DNA of 64,000 bases from Laguncularia racemosa (Eukaryota > Streptophyta > Magnoliopsida > Myrtales > Combretaceae). Below are positions 1 through 10,849 of the stretch, piece after piece. The notes under the pieces are model-generated. The model searched no databases. It was not told the DNA's origin and worked only from the letters and a program-made list of their open reading frames with translations. A program made the translations under genes and the position numbers. Numbering within the stretch: the stretch's first letter is position 1; every line of letters begins with the position of its first letter. The DNA is taken from contig JBBMOL010000038.1 in NCBI GenBank assembly GCA_037954665.1, forward strand, positions 3,224,001-3,288,000, read 5' to 3'.

Positions 1-2
1 GG

Positions 3-254
3 TCTATCTCTCTTTATGTAGATAATACTAGTGCTATCCAGATTACTACTAATCCTGTCTTTCATGAGCGTACGAAACATATTGAAGTGGACTGTCATTC
101 TATTCGAGAAGCTTATGATAATGGTGTTATTTCTCTTCCTCATATCTCTTCTGATCTTCAAACGGCTGATATATTTACTAAGGCTCTTTCTCGGCAACGT
201 CATCAGTTTCTTGTTGGCAAATTGATGCTTTTTGATAAGTCAGCATCAATTTGA
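3..254 (+). pseudogene. Ty1/copia polyprotein, RNase H C-terminal end (partial)
   Basis: The open frame enters from the left edge and runs to a TGA at 252-254. It encodes the last 83 residues of a copia-type Pol. The recognisable RNase H end includes LYVDNTSAI, the RTKHIEVDCHSIRE block and the LQTADIFTKAL motif found near the C terminus of plant copia RNase H. No internal stop is seen in this part, so the element may be fairly young or only its end is visible. A purine run follows at once, as expected for a polypurine tract next to the 3' LTR. Only the end of the element lies in the window, so nothing can be said about gag or integrase. Confidence 0.9.
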
Positions 255-262
255 GGGGGGAT
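253..262 (+). other. Polypurine tract of the copia element
   Basis: The run GAGGGGGGA overlaps the stop codon of the copia Pol frame. This is the usual place and composition for the plus-strand primer site of Ty1/copia elements. It marks the start of the 3' LTR immediately to the right. Confidence 0.75.
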
Positions 263-650
263 ATCAATCAAGAATGTCTGGAAGCTCAAAAACATACACG
301 GCTGGATGCACGACCAGAAGGCACGGCCATGTATTATGTCAGATAGCTCCCGGAAACATACACTGCCGGATACATGGTCAGAAGGCACGGCCATGTATTG
401 TGTCAGATAGCTCCCATAAACATACACGGCCTGATACACGGCTAGAAGGCACGGCCGTGTAACACGACCGTGAATATTGAGATATTTGTTTCATGATTTA
501 TTTTGTAAATATGGCATGTATATTTTGTATTTTATATTTTGGTAGAAGAAGATTTGTTTTCCTAGTTTGTAAGATATAGTTGCTTGGAAAAGATATTCTC
601 ATGATGTATATATATACTTGAACATGAGTTATGAAAAGGCATTCAGCCAA
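263..650 (+). mobile_element. Ty1/copia 3' LTR (approximate right end)
   Basis: This is inferred from position right after the polypurine tract. A TATA-like stretch (TGATGTATATATATAC, about 602-617) would serve as the LTR promoter. The exact LTR start is unclear because no perfect TG is found at the tract junction. The right end is not defined, since the other LTR is outside the window. The left half is made of 64-bp tandem repeats, listed separately. Confidence 0.55.
276..470 (+). repeat. 64-bp tandem repeat, about 3 copies, in the copia LTR
   Basis: The string GAAGGCACGGCC recurs at 317, 381 and 445, exactly 64 bp apart, with a diverged part-copy to the left from about 276. Each unit carries GC-rich palindromic words such as ACGGCCATGT and ACGGCCGTGT, and CGGCCG stands out from the AT-rich surroundings. 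The small open frames over this stretch on both strands follow from the repeat and are not genes. Confidence 0.85.
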
Positions 651-829
651 AGTTTCTCAAAAGTTGTTAGTTTATGCCTTTAGTTTTGCAAAATTTCGCA
701 ACACTAAAGCTCGTTTTGGGTCTATACTTTCAAAACCTATTTTTGGAATAATTTTTACAAGTACAATATTTCACAAATTTAAAAAATATATATATTTAAG
801 GGTATACCCTCATTTATCAACTAATAATG

Positions 830-1985
830 AAAGTTGGTAACTAACATGTAAAAAGTTTAACAAAATTGATAAGTTACTAAAAAACGACTCTTGCAAACAC
901 ACATGATATAGATTTACCGAGTCATAAAAAAAGTTGGTATATTTAGTTTTTCCACATGACGACTATTTTATCAACTAATGTTTAATGTTATTGAGGAATT
1001 GCAATAGTTGATAATCAACATGTGAAATATGTACCAAAAATGATAGATTACCAAAAAATGGCTCTTGTTGCCACATAAAAACAGATTTGTCAAATTAGTA
1101 TAGAAGTTATTAATTTTAGTTTTACCATATGATGATCATTTTACAAAGTAATGTTCAATCTTACCAAAGAATGATAAAAGTTGGTATGTTACCAAAAAAT
1201 GACTTTTACTATCACATTAGATGTAAATATACCAAGCAATAAGAAAAATTGATATTTGAAATTTTACCACATGTAGTTTGATTTACTAATTAATGTTCAA
1301 CCTTACCAACTTAGAATGGAAATAGGTAATCAATATGTAAAATATTTGACAAAAATGGCAAGATAACATACAATAGCTCTTGCTATCATATAATATGCAA
1401 ATTTACCAAATCAACACCAAAATTGGTGTTTTGAGTTTTACCATATGACAATCATTTTACTAAGTAATATTCAATCTTACCAAATAATAATAAAGGTTAG
1501 TAAAAGTTGATAGTTATCAAAAAATGACTCTTGCTACCATATAAAATGCAAATATCCAAAATCAGGAAAAAAAGTTGGTATTTAAAGTTCACCACATGTA
1601 GTTTTGTTTTCCAATTAATGTTTAATATTACCAAGTCAGAAAAAAATAGGAAACTAACAAAAGAAATGTTTGACAAAATGATAAGTTACTATAAGATGAC
1701 TTGTAATAATAAAATATGTAAATCTATTAAATCAGTAAAAAAGTTGATATTTTGAGTTTTACTATATAACGATCATTTTATTAAATAATATTCGATCTTA
1801 CTAAAGAATTATAAAAGTTAGTAAAAGTTGACGAATTACTAAAAAAAGGATTTTACTATCACATAAACTACAAATATATACCAAGTCATGAAAAAAGTTG
1901 ACATTTAAAATTTTCCTATATATTGCTTTGTTTACCAACTAATATTCAATCTTACCTACCGATAAAGTTGGTAATTAATGTTTTT
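830..1985. repeat. Satellite-like tandem array with a dimeric period near 324 bp
   Basis: Units open with a CTCTTGCTA / CTTTTACTATCAC-like word and contain TTTTACCA(C/T)ATG and AATGTTCAATCTTACC. Unit starts are about 885, 1060, 1203, 1377, 1528, 1700 and 1852. Lengths alternate: about 175, 143, 174, 151, 172, 152, then a part unit. Long and short forms thus alternate, giving a higher-order dimer (1203 to 1528 to 1852 is 325 and 324 bp). The longer form has an added GTAATCAATATGTAAAATAT-like segment. The monomers are strongly diverged. No coding potential is seen. Confidence 0.8.
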
Positions 1986-2334
1986 TCAATTACTAGTTAA
2001 ATAGGTTAAATTTGTTAAGGATGGAACAATTAATCCAATAGTTCTTATATATATATTTTTTAATAATAATCTAATGGTGGAGAAGTGGGACTTAAAAGGA
2101 AGTCGTATGGTGACGGCTTATACCAACACCGTCCAGGTTACATGCCGTCTTCTCTTTCTCTGAAAGAGTGTGGGAGGATAATCGCCAAAAAAGAATGCAA
2201 TTCCATGCACTTTTCTATCCCTTAGAAAGTGCAAAGAAGCTCTTTTGTTCGGAATATATTTATTAGAATTAAAGTTTAAAATCTTTAGTAATTTGTTATT
2301 ATTATTATTATTATCTATTCTTCTATTCTATATT

Positions 2335-3110
2335 TATTGAGTCAATAAGACTTTATTTGTCTCATGTCTCCAATTATATAATATTAATATAATTTTTCAC
2401 ATCACATTTATCTTTTCAATTTTTCCATGTTTCTTTCTCTATATAAATACTCTCAACGTCTATATCTTCTATGTTATTACTCAATAAGATTTTATTCGTT
2501 TCTATGTCTAATTATATAATCTTAATATAATTTTCACACCTAGTTAGTCTTTTCTCTTTCTCTCACACTCTCTCTTTCTACGTATCAATACTCTTCAACA
2601 TCTATATTTGTACGATTTTTTATATTTCTATATTATTAAATCAATAAAGTTTTATTTGTTTCCAAGTATCTAATTATATAATCTTAATATAATTTTTCAC
2701 ACCTTATCCATCCTTTCTCTTTTTAGCACACTAACTCTCTCTCCCTATTAGTACTCTCATACTCTCTGCATCTATATATATATATATTATCTTCCATGCT
2801 ATTAAACCAAATATAAACCATTAAGGTTTCATTTGCCTCCACATCTCTAATTATACAATCTTAATATAATTTTTCACACTTCATTTATCTTTTCTCTCTC
2901 ACCATATTAATACTCTTTGCATGTATATATTATCTTTTACTTTCTATATTATTAAACCAATAAGATTTTATTTGCATCCCATTTGTCTTTAATCTCTCTT
3001 CCACACTTTCTTTCTCTTTGCATTAATACTCTTTGCATCTATATCTTTCATATTATTAGCCAACAAGATTTTATTCATATATATATATCTCTAATTATAT
3101 ATTTGCATTT
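2335..3110. repeat. Second tandem array, units of about 100-176 bp
   Basis: The word (T/C)CAATAAGATTTTATT recurs at about 2342, 2481, 2641, 2817, 2957 and 3061. It is followed by a conserved AATTATATAATCTTAATATA block and a CT-rich stretch ending in ATACTCT..GCATCTATAT. The spacing is uneven (about 139, 160, 176, 140 and 104 bp). The array is unrelated in sequence to the one just to its left. Confidence 0.75.
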
Positions 3111-4778
3111 ATCAATATATTATCAAGCCTATGAAAATTGTATCCTATTGCAAAGATTTCTTACTCTTATAGCAATTTATATAGTAGCTTCTTTATATAT
3201 TTATGATTCGTTTTCTTTCTAAAATTAATTGGATAAGTAATAAAAAAGTTATGTCTTAAGAATGACTATTACTAAGAATAGGTTGGAAATTCTTATTATA
3301 GTATTTACTTCATGTGATTTTTTATCACAAAGAATACTTATTTCTATGGTTACTTCACCTCTTTATTATTATTATATTAAGTTAAGAATATAAATAAAAT
3401 TATAAATTTATCCTTATTTAGTCATTAATTACAATATTAATGAAAATATAATAATTATAATGTTTGAAGTTTTTATTTTCTCTACAAAGAGAATAACAAA
3501 TTTTACTTTTTTCTTATATAATATTTATTCTCAATTGAGTAGGAATAAAAAAGTCATAGAAATTAAAATTCTCTCCCCGTGTTTACAAGTAAATAAGGTA
3601 ATAGATAGCTAAGAGAAAATAACTATTTTTTTTATATTTCTATTACCTCCAGTAAATGGGCCATTGATGTTTTTTTTTTTATTTGCCCCCTTACATTAGG
3701 ACATAAAATAATATTTACAATTCATATTTTATTTGATTTATCAAATATATATTGTTTATAGCATATACAACGTGTCTGCATGCTTGCTAATTATTATTAT
3801 TATTATTAGGATAAATTATAAAAACATGACATGTGTTTTTGGTCAATTGTAAAAAGATCCCTATGTTTTGTTTTGTTTTTTATAAAGGATGACCTATGTT
3901 TTTTAATTTTATATCGACATTAAATTATGATAGATATCAATATTTTACTTATTAGTAAATAATTAATTAATTAAAGTAATATTAGTAAATTATATATTTA
4001 GTAAAAAATATAAAAAATTCTAGAAAATAAAAAAGAAAGGGAAAACAAAAAAAATAAATTTAAAAAAAAAGAGAGAAAACAATTGAGTAGCTAGTAGAAT
4101 ATTGATACATGTTATTATTTATCATCGACGCAATTTTTTTTTTTTTAAAAAAAAAAGTCACCTATTTGTTAAAAAAAAAACACAAATAATTTCTTTACAA
4201 ATAACTCAAAATCATATTACAAAATTTATTATTACTATTATTAGTTTTGGAAGCTTTTCACATTTCGCATTTTTATCCATTGCATTTGTCTATTACATCA
4301 CTAATAAATTTTCCCTCTTACATTTGTTTCAAACGAATACCTAGAGAAACCCTTTTTGCATGTTGATTTATTGCTATGCTAGCATTCAATATTGTATGTG
4401 AATTTTACTAACAAAATTGAAGTTTAATTTTTTTTAAATTGATTTTTAGTTCTTTCTAAAATTGTAAGGGAAGTGGAGGAATTGAAGTTGATCTTGGCTG
4501 AGGGTTTTTGCTAAAGCTACACTAAAATGGTATCATTAGCATTGGAGAAAAGAGAATGGTAAGAGTGATATGGATGTGTGAAGCTAGGTGAATTCAAGAG
4601 AAAAAAATGAAAGTTTACGACTCATTTACTGGGAAAAAAATGAATATTTCAATTCATCTTCTTAAAATATTTATAGAAAAATTATTACAATGTTTAATTA
4701 CATTTTAAATATTAAATAATTGTTTTATATGAATTGATGTTAGATTATGTATTAAATAGTAATCTATAACCTTCCTAA
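3111..4778. other. AT-rich intergenic spacer
   Basis: It is very AT-rich, with long A and T runs (for example 4132-4180) and no frame resembling a known protein. The open frame at 4102-4344 is low-complexity. No RNA gene or recognisable transposon terminus was seen. Confidence 0.6.
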
Positions 4779-5826
4779 GGTCATGTTTACTTCACCAAAA
4801 GAAATAAGATTGTAATTGAATAGCTATTGTTTGGGAATGGAATAAAGTTGTAAGAAAGTATGAATTGCTATAATATTATTCAGTCGGATGTAATAGCATC
4901 ACTATTACAATGTTCAATTCATAGAATTAGATAAAGAATAAGTTATGAATAGAAAAGAAAAATACCAAAATGCTTACACACCATCATCTTTACTCTCTCT
5001 CTCTTCATTCTGCCTCTCTCTCCTCTATCTTCTCACGTCAATTCTCTCTCTCTCTCTCTACTCTAATCTCTCTATATCTTTATTTGCTCTAATGGGTTTG
5101 GTGGTCTAAGTCGTTGTGAATCCGTGGGTTTTGGATAACATGTTGCAGTTTTAGTGGGTTTAGGAAATTAGGTCAAATGGATTTGGGCAATTCTAGGTGG
5201 GTCTAGTTTGACAAAGCTGGTTATAGTGAGTGGGATAGGTTTGGTGGATTTAGGTGTGGTGGGTTTACATGTGGTGGGTTAAGTAGGTTTGGGTGGGTGG
5301 GTCTGTTGGTCTAGTTGTGGTGATTGGGTCTCGATGGTGTCATGTTAGTGGTGTTTATGGTGGGTTCGGTGGTTTTAGGTAGGCAGGTCATTTGGTTTGG
5401 TTGTGGTGGTTGGGTCTCCATGGTGGCGTTTGGGTGGGATGGGTGGTAGTGGCGTGTTAGTGGTGGTGGTGGTAGGTTCGGTGGGTTTGGGTAAGCAGGT
5501 TTGTTGGTTTGGTCGTAGTGGTTAGGTCTTGATGGTGGCATGTAGGTGGGATGTGTGGTGGTGGTGGTGGTGGTTGCATGATGGTGTTGTGTAGTAAAGG
5601 TATGTTAGTGTTAATGGTGAAGAGGAAGAAGAAGATAGGGACTTTAGGGTCTTTCTCTTACTAAATTGTAATTTTTAAGTCCAACTAAATAATTGCAATT
5701 TAGGAAAATAAGGGATTGTGATTCTTCATAGAAATACTATTATGGATTGAAAATTAAACTAAACATCATAATAACGATTTCATAAGGAATATGAGGGGAA
5801 TGACATTCCCCCCAAGTGAACAAGCC
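4779..5826. mobile_element. Non-autonomous TIR element, about 1.05 kb
   Basis: The ends form an imperfect terminal inverted repeat. The left end begins GGTCATGTTTACTTCAC, and the reverse complement of the right end begins GGCTTGTTCACTTGGGG. TAA stands just outside the left end, and GTAA follows the right end, so a 3-bp TAA target duplication as in PIF/Harbinger elements is possible but one base off. The inside has a CT-rich stretch (about 4994-5080), a GGT/GGGTTTG minisatellite (about 5095-5585) and a GAAGAAGAAGA run. No transposase is encoded. The superfamily call is tentative. Confidence 0.5.
5095..5585 (+). repeat. GGTGGGT-type minisatellite
   Basis: G/T-rich imperfect repeats built on GGTTTGGTGG, GGTGGGTTTGG and GTGGTGGTGG. 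A longer unit, GGGTCT(C/T)GATGGTG.CATG.TAG, recurs near 5327, 5413 and 5526. The proline-rich minus-strand frame at 5311-5541 is simply the reverse reading of this repeat. Confidence 0.7.
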
Positions 5827-8340
5827 GTAAAATTATTATTCTATAATCTATTCATCCATGATTCATAAAAGCCTTTGTGCGCTTCTTTTATTCAATAATC
5901 TAATTTTGAAGAAAAAAATTGATAAAATTATAAGAATAACATATCAGTCTCCCCTTAGATTCTAATAAATATTTATTTGTTTAATTTCACACATGTATAC
6001 CTATTAAAGATTTAGTCAAAGCATTGTGGACATGATTAGTGTTTTTAAAAGCAATGCCTCTTATTGGTTTTTGTTTGGACATAATGTGTCCATATAGAAG
6101 CATAAGAAAATTATGGTGTAACAATAGGTTTTTAGGGGTATAATAGATAATTTCATTTTATTCATGTCTTAGTCGTTACTAAATGATTTATGTTTATGAA
6201 GTAATGCATCTTATCATTTTTTGTTTGGACCTAACATGTTTCTATGGAAGCATAAGGAAATTATAGTGTAACAATAAGGTTTTTAAGGGTATAGTGGGCA
6301 TATTTTTCTTTTATTCCTACTTTATTTGTTACTCAATTTTGTACCAACTAAACGATATGATAGCATTAAATTACAATTTAATTCCCTATAGGCCATTAGT
6401 CTTTAATCTTAACGAGAAATAAGTATAATTACATAGGATTAAGGTATGTCTAATGTTTATGCAATAATACCTTATGGTCAGAGGGCAGTTTTGTACCACG
6501 CTTAATGGCATGTTAGGGTGACTATTGGCATGTTTAATAGCTTAATAGCTATACCAATAAGGAATTTCTATTATGTAAAATAAATAATACCAATTCTTTC
6601 AAAAAAGCAACTTATAACAGTCCTAATTCCTACACCTTGCCATGTTTTTTTTTTTCAAAAATAACCTTTATTATAATTAAATATTACAAACGTTACCCTT
6701 CTTGAAAATCAATAGACATATGTTCTTTTATCATCTCCAAACTTATTTATGTTTGTCTCTCAACTTCCATCTTCCTACCTTCCATATTCATCACTTACCC
6801 TCCATGTAACTTCTCATCGCAATATTCAAAATTTATTTTTTCTTTTTTATTTTCATGGAGCATATGCAATGCATTCTCTATAAAGAATTCGTGTAGATCA
6901 ACTCCCCTTTTAAATAATGTAATGAAGATTAAGTTAGGGGTCTATCAACAGTTTATGTACCATATTGGGTGAGGAAATTATCTATTGAGAAATTTATTTT
7001 ATTGATATAACTCGAGCCGAAATAATAAGTCTTGAATCATACAATCCTAATCCTATTATTTCATCATCTTGAGGAACTTCAATCATCATCACTGGCACCT
7101 TTATACTTGGCTTTTTTTAACTTTCTTTTCTTGACTGTACAATCAAAATTTATTACATGTTGGTAAGATACCACATATGTGTATATACATACAAATATTA
7201 TGTTTTAGTAGTTGTGGGTAATTTACACTTAACCTTCAATGATCTAAGGAAAAAAAATCGCTACTTATTGCATCATGCACAGGTGGCTATAATAATGTAC
7301 GAGTGTTTGTTTCATGTTAATTTTGTCATATTATACATCTTCTTTACATCTATATTGGCTTCAATTCAAATCTTATGAATTGAACTTCCATGAAAAATGT
7401 GTATTCATTAAAAAGCACACTTATGTTGATGATATAACTTGTATTTAGCAATTACAAATAAAAACACATGCATTTTTAAACTATGTAAAATGTCAAAGAG
7501 TAAGGGATGCATCGAATGAGTCATTATAAAGTGTCCAAGTTGCTTGACTAGATAAAAACCTATTCGTTACGACTCAAACCCCTATAAAGTTCAAAGTTAG
7601 GTTTTGGGACTACAAAAAAATATCCAATAGGAAACTTGACCCGGATAAAAAATAATATATTAATGATAATATTTGCTATTAACTTATGCACTACATATGC
7701 TCTACACTAGTTCTATACTATATAGGATATTTAGTTTTCAAATTTCATTTGTGTGTAAATTAGTAAGTGTAACTTTAGCTCGACTCATCCGCTTTCTATT
7801 ATACTCTCTACTAACCCTCTATAGGGTCCATGACCCTACACGTGCAAGTCTTAGTATTAAGAGGAAAACCCCTATAGAGTTTTTATAGAATTTTGGAAAA
7901 TGCTAACCTTATAATTGGGGGCAGATTAAGGTTCTATAAAACCCATCCTAAATCTACCTTGGTCGCATCCTTGATTGGAGCGTTAAAATTGACAAAGTAT
8001 ATGCTTGTTGATGAATAAGTTGCAATGTTTCTACATGTACTTACTCATCATGTTAAGAATAAAGTTATCAAGTATACAAGGGAGGTTAGGAGAAACTGTT
8101 AGTTGATATTTTTATAATATTTTGAATACTACTATCAGATTATGAAATCACTTGTTTAGGAAGCCTAAACCCATTCCAAAAAATTTTACCAACGATCAAT
8201 GGAAATTCTTCAAGGTAAAGGACAATATTTTTTATATTTAGACGTGTATATAATACAAATTCCTATACACAATTAGATTTAATGTACATATTTTATGTAG
8301 AATTGTTTAAGTGCCTTATTTGAAACATTTATTAGAACTA
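5827..8340. other. Intergenic spacer with a local tandem duplication
   Basis: A block of about 130 bp is present twice, at about 6053-6180 and 6203-6335. Both copies read AATGC.TCTTAT then TTTTTGTTTGGAC and GAAGCATAAG.AAATTAT, about 150 bp apart. Short open frames at 7157-7378 and 7673-7888 show no family features. Nothing else is recognised. Confidence 0.6.
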
Positions 8341-8482
8341 GAGACACCTTTGTATGTTAAGTCCCTAATAAAATATGTAGCTCAATGCTTGTGCATGTGT
8401 GTGCATGTTTTTAATTTTCAATTGTTATATTAACTAAAATCTAAGCACTTGCATTGTTTGGTGTCTATATGCTTTAAATGTT

Positions 8483-9250
8483 ATGGCTAATTTCCTATTA
8501 TATTATAGTGCTACTCAAGATATGGCTTACATGAGTGCTGCTAATCTCTTTCCATATTGTAAACCTCTACTTTTTAGACCATGTTCCCTATATGGAGGCC
8601 ACCAATATAAACCTTATGTTGATACAAAGAGGCAAATACATAAGGTAGACTTGAGGGGTCAAACGAAAATGCATGTTGCATATTCATGTTGTTTAATTGG
8701 CATGGTAGGAGAGCGTTAAGACTACATCATTGGGTTAGTACTTATTAGCTTAACTGATGGTGAGAACCTTGAACCATAAACTTTGGTAGGCATAAGCAAG
8801 AACTACGTTAATCAAGTTGGTGCTATATTAGGTTATATGATATGTACAAATTGCACTTTATCTTTTTTATTTGCCTCTTTTCTTTATTGGTTTTCGCCCA
8901 TTCATTGTATTATTGATTGCAAATGGATCATTGATGAACTTTCTCATATGCCATATGATATAAAGAGGCATTTGAAGTAACAAGAATCTCTCGTCAATTT
9001 AGAGATGTTACTTTGGGGGATGATGCAATTGCAAATGAACTCACTAATTTAGATCAAGAGCATTTACTATTTATTCAACCACGATACGAAGGATGATGTA
9101 GGGGTCAAGAGTAGGGTCAAGAGCAAGACCATGAATATGCCCATTTTCAAACCAGCAGTTCCTTCTCCATTAGTTAATGAGTATTTATATGGGCCAAGTC
9201 CATCTACATTGCCATCATGGCCATTAGAGGTGTTATTGCCAAATAGCTCC
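8483..9250 (+). pseudogene. Degenerate PMD-like (aminotransferase-like) fragment, copy A
   Basis: The frame 8483-8719 ends with IHKVDLRGQT and then a YS..LIGMVGER stretch. This resembles the C-terminal part of plant mobile domain proteins, where a DLHKIDLRG-like motif is followed by a Tyr/Trp-rich segment. Later pieces lie in shifted frames (8783-8980, then an AFKVTGIARQFRG-like stretch near 8965-9005 readable in copy B). Several stops and frameshifts make it non-functional. The PMD assignment is by eye and moderate at best. It could be another transposon-borne ORF. Confidence 0.35.
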
Positions 9251-9743
9251 ATTTTACCTTTTTAAACTCTTACAACCAGGAGATGGTGAAGACATGAAGA
9301 AGGTGCTCACACAATTAAGAGTCCAATTCTAACATGTTGCATGTGAGTCCTCCCCTTAATAAGATAAATAGAAGTTATATGATACAAAAATCACATGGAT
9401 GGATCTAAACTAATTAGTACAACCTCAGTTAAAATACACATTTAGAGACTTAGCTAAAGACTTACGTGATGAGAACATTTAGGTGGAGGAGCAAACAACA
9501 ATAGACTTAATTGCATTTTTTTTTTTATCTTTTTAACATGTTACATGCAGATTCTATACCAATCGTATTGGAAGATTAATGAGAAATGAATAAATCATTT
9601 TAAATTGTTGTTATTCTTCTTAATTGCATTTGCAATTGTGGTTAATATTAAACCTATAAAGTTATGTATTTTGATTGTTTGATTTACGGAGTTTGGAGTA
9701 GTATAGATCATGGTGAGAGGATAAATAGGGATGCATAGATGGT

Positions 9744-10125
9744 AGAAAAGGGCATACATTTGAATTATAATGTTTCGTTTTAATTTTGCAAATTAAATGA
9801 ATAAGTGATGTAAAATTTGGGGGCTAAAGAGCATGTAGTTGCTTAAAAAAGAAAAGAGAGAGAGAGAAAGTTGTAGGCTTGACAATGAAATCTCAAGTTC
9901 TACTCACAATTTCAATACATTTTAGAGTTGTGAATTAAAGTAATAGTTTCATATAAGGTATTTCAATGATTTTTTTTAATGTGCTATTATTGTATTTTCT
10001 TTTTCTAAAAAACAAAACAATATTTTACCTAATTGACCCACACTAAGGTGAACTAACCATGTAAAGGCCGAAAATTCTAGGTAGTTAGAGACCAATTTGG
10101 CAAATTTCCTCCCTTTAGCAAGCCT
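9744..10125 (+). promoter_or_regulatory. Duplicated (orphan) promoter of the ATP synthase g gene
   Basis: It matches 14525-14925: both have AAATTTGAATTAT.., GAGAGAAAGTTGTAGG, GAAATCT(C/T)(A/G)AGTT, GTGAATTAAAGTAA.AGTTT, GGTATTTCAATGA and TGTATTTTCTTTTTCTA, then ATTTTACC and (A/G)AATTTCCTCCC. The (TA)n run of the functional copy is missing here and is replaced by AACAAAACAAT. No subunit g coding sequence lies downstream, so any activity would give a non-coding transcript. Confidence 0.65.
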
Positions 10126-10707
10126 TTCACTGCCAATACATATTGAAGGATATTTTAGTCCTTGTTAGCCTTTTAATGGATAGGCAGCTAGTCATTAGTA
10201 GCATTTACATGAGTTGGGCAAGTGCATGTTAGTGGCTTTTTTATGTTTAGCCTCTTACATGGCACATTCAAGGGTCTTGCCTTAAATTGTCATTGGTGAA
10301 GGATACATTTGTCATGTGACTAAGCATGCAAATGACAAGACCTTGTAAAAGAATATAAGGGCTTACACTAACTCACAAGCGATATAGTTTTTGTAAATAA
10401 ATTATAGAATTTTGTTTATTTCATATATCTAGCACTTTTAGAGGATCTTTAGGTAACTAACCACCATAGTTAAGGGGTAACTTGCTTGGCATGATTATAT
10501 AGCTAACTTTGCTTGCCAGTTATATTGATGTTGTAGGAATAGTGTACCACCCATCATTCTCTAGCTTTAGACATGTGACTAATTTCTCCACATTATCCCA
10601 TTGCTTCTATAAGTTACTCCAATAAGTGAGGTTAACTACTCTTATTGTTGAAAAATAGTCAGTTTTGATGTGATGTTTTATATTTGCATGTTTTGTGTCA
10701 TGGTATA
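10126..10707. other. Unassigned sequence between the two duplication copies
   Basis: This part is not shared by copies A and B. It has an LTR-like look (ATATAAGGGCTTACACTAACTCAC near 10353-10376), but no termini or target duplication could be fixed. Confidence 0.4.
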
Positions 10708-10849
10708 GAGACACCTTTGTGTGTTAGGTCCCTAATCAAATATTTAGCTCAATACTTTGCATGTGTGTGTGTTTTTAATTTTGAATTGTTACATTAACTA
10801 ACTTTAAAGCACTTGATTGTTTGGTGTTCATATGCTCAACATTTTATGG

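Larger units (their letters stand above)
8341..10125 (+). repeat. Tandem segmental duplication, copy A (ATP synthase g upstream region)
   Basis: From GAGACACCTTTGTATGTTAA onward, this copy matches copy B, which starts at 10708. Similarity is continuous through the PMD-like pseudogene to about 9360, weaker to 9740, and strong again from about 9744 to 10125, where it matches the promoter and first transcribed bases of the ATP synthase g gene (14525-14925). Copy A lacks the hAT insertion and the solo LTR present in copy B, so it shows the state before those insertions. No gene body follows it: similarity stops near CTTTAGCAAGCC. Confidence 0.8.

Noticed and set aside
830..3110. CRISPR-like reading of the repeat arrays
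   Set aside because: Repeats are long, diverged and without unique equal-length spacers, and the window is plainly a plant nuclear genome.
5311..5541. Proline-rich 76-aa frame on the minus strand
   Set aside because: It is the reverse reading of a G/T-rich minisatellite. Its Pro-Asn-His composition follows from the repeat.
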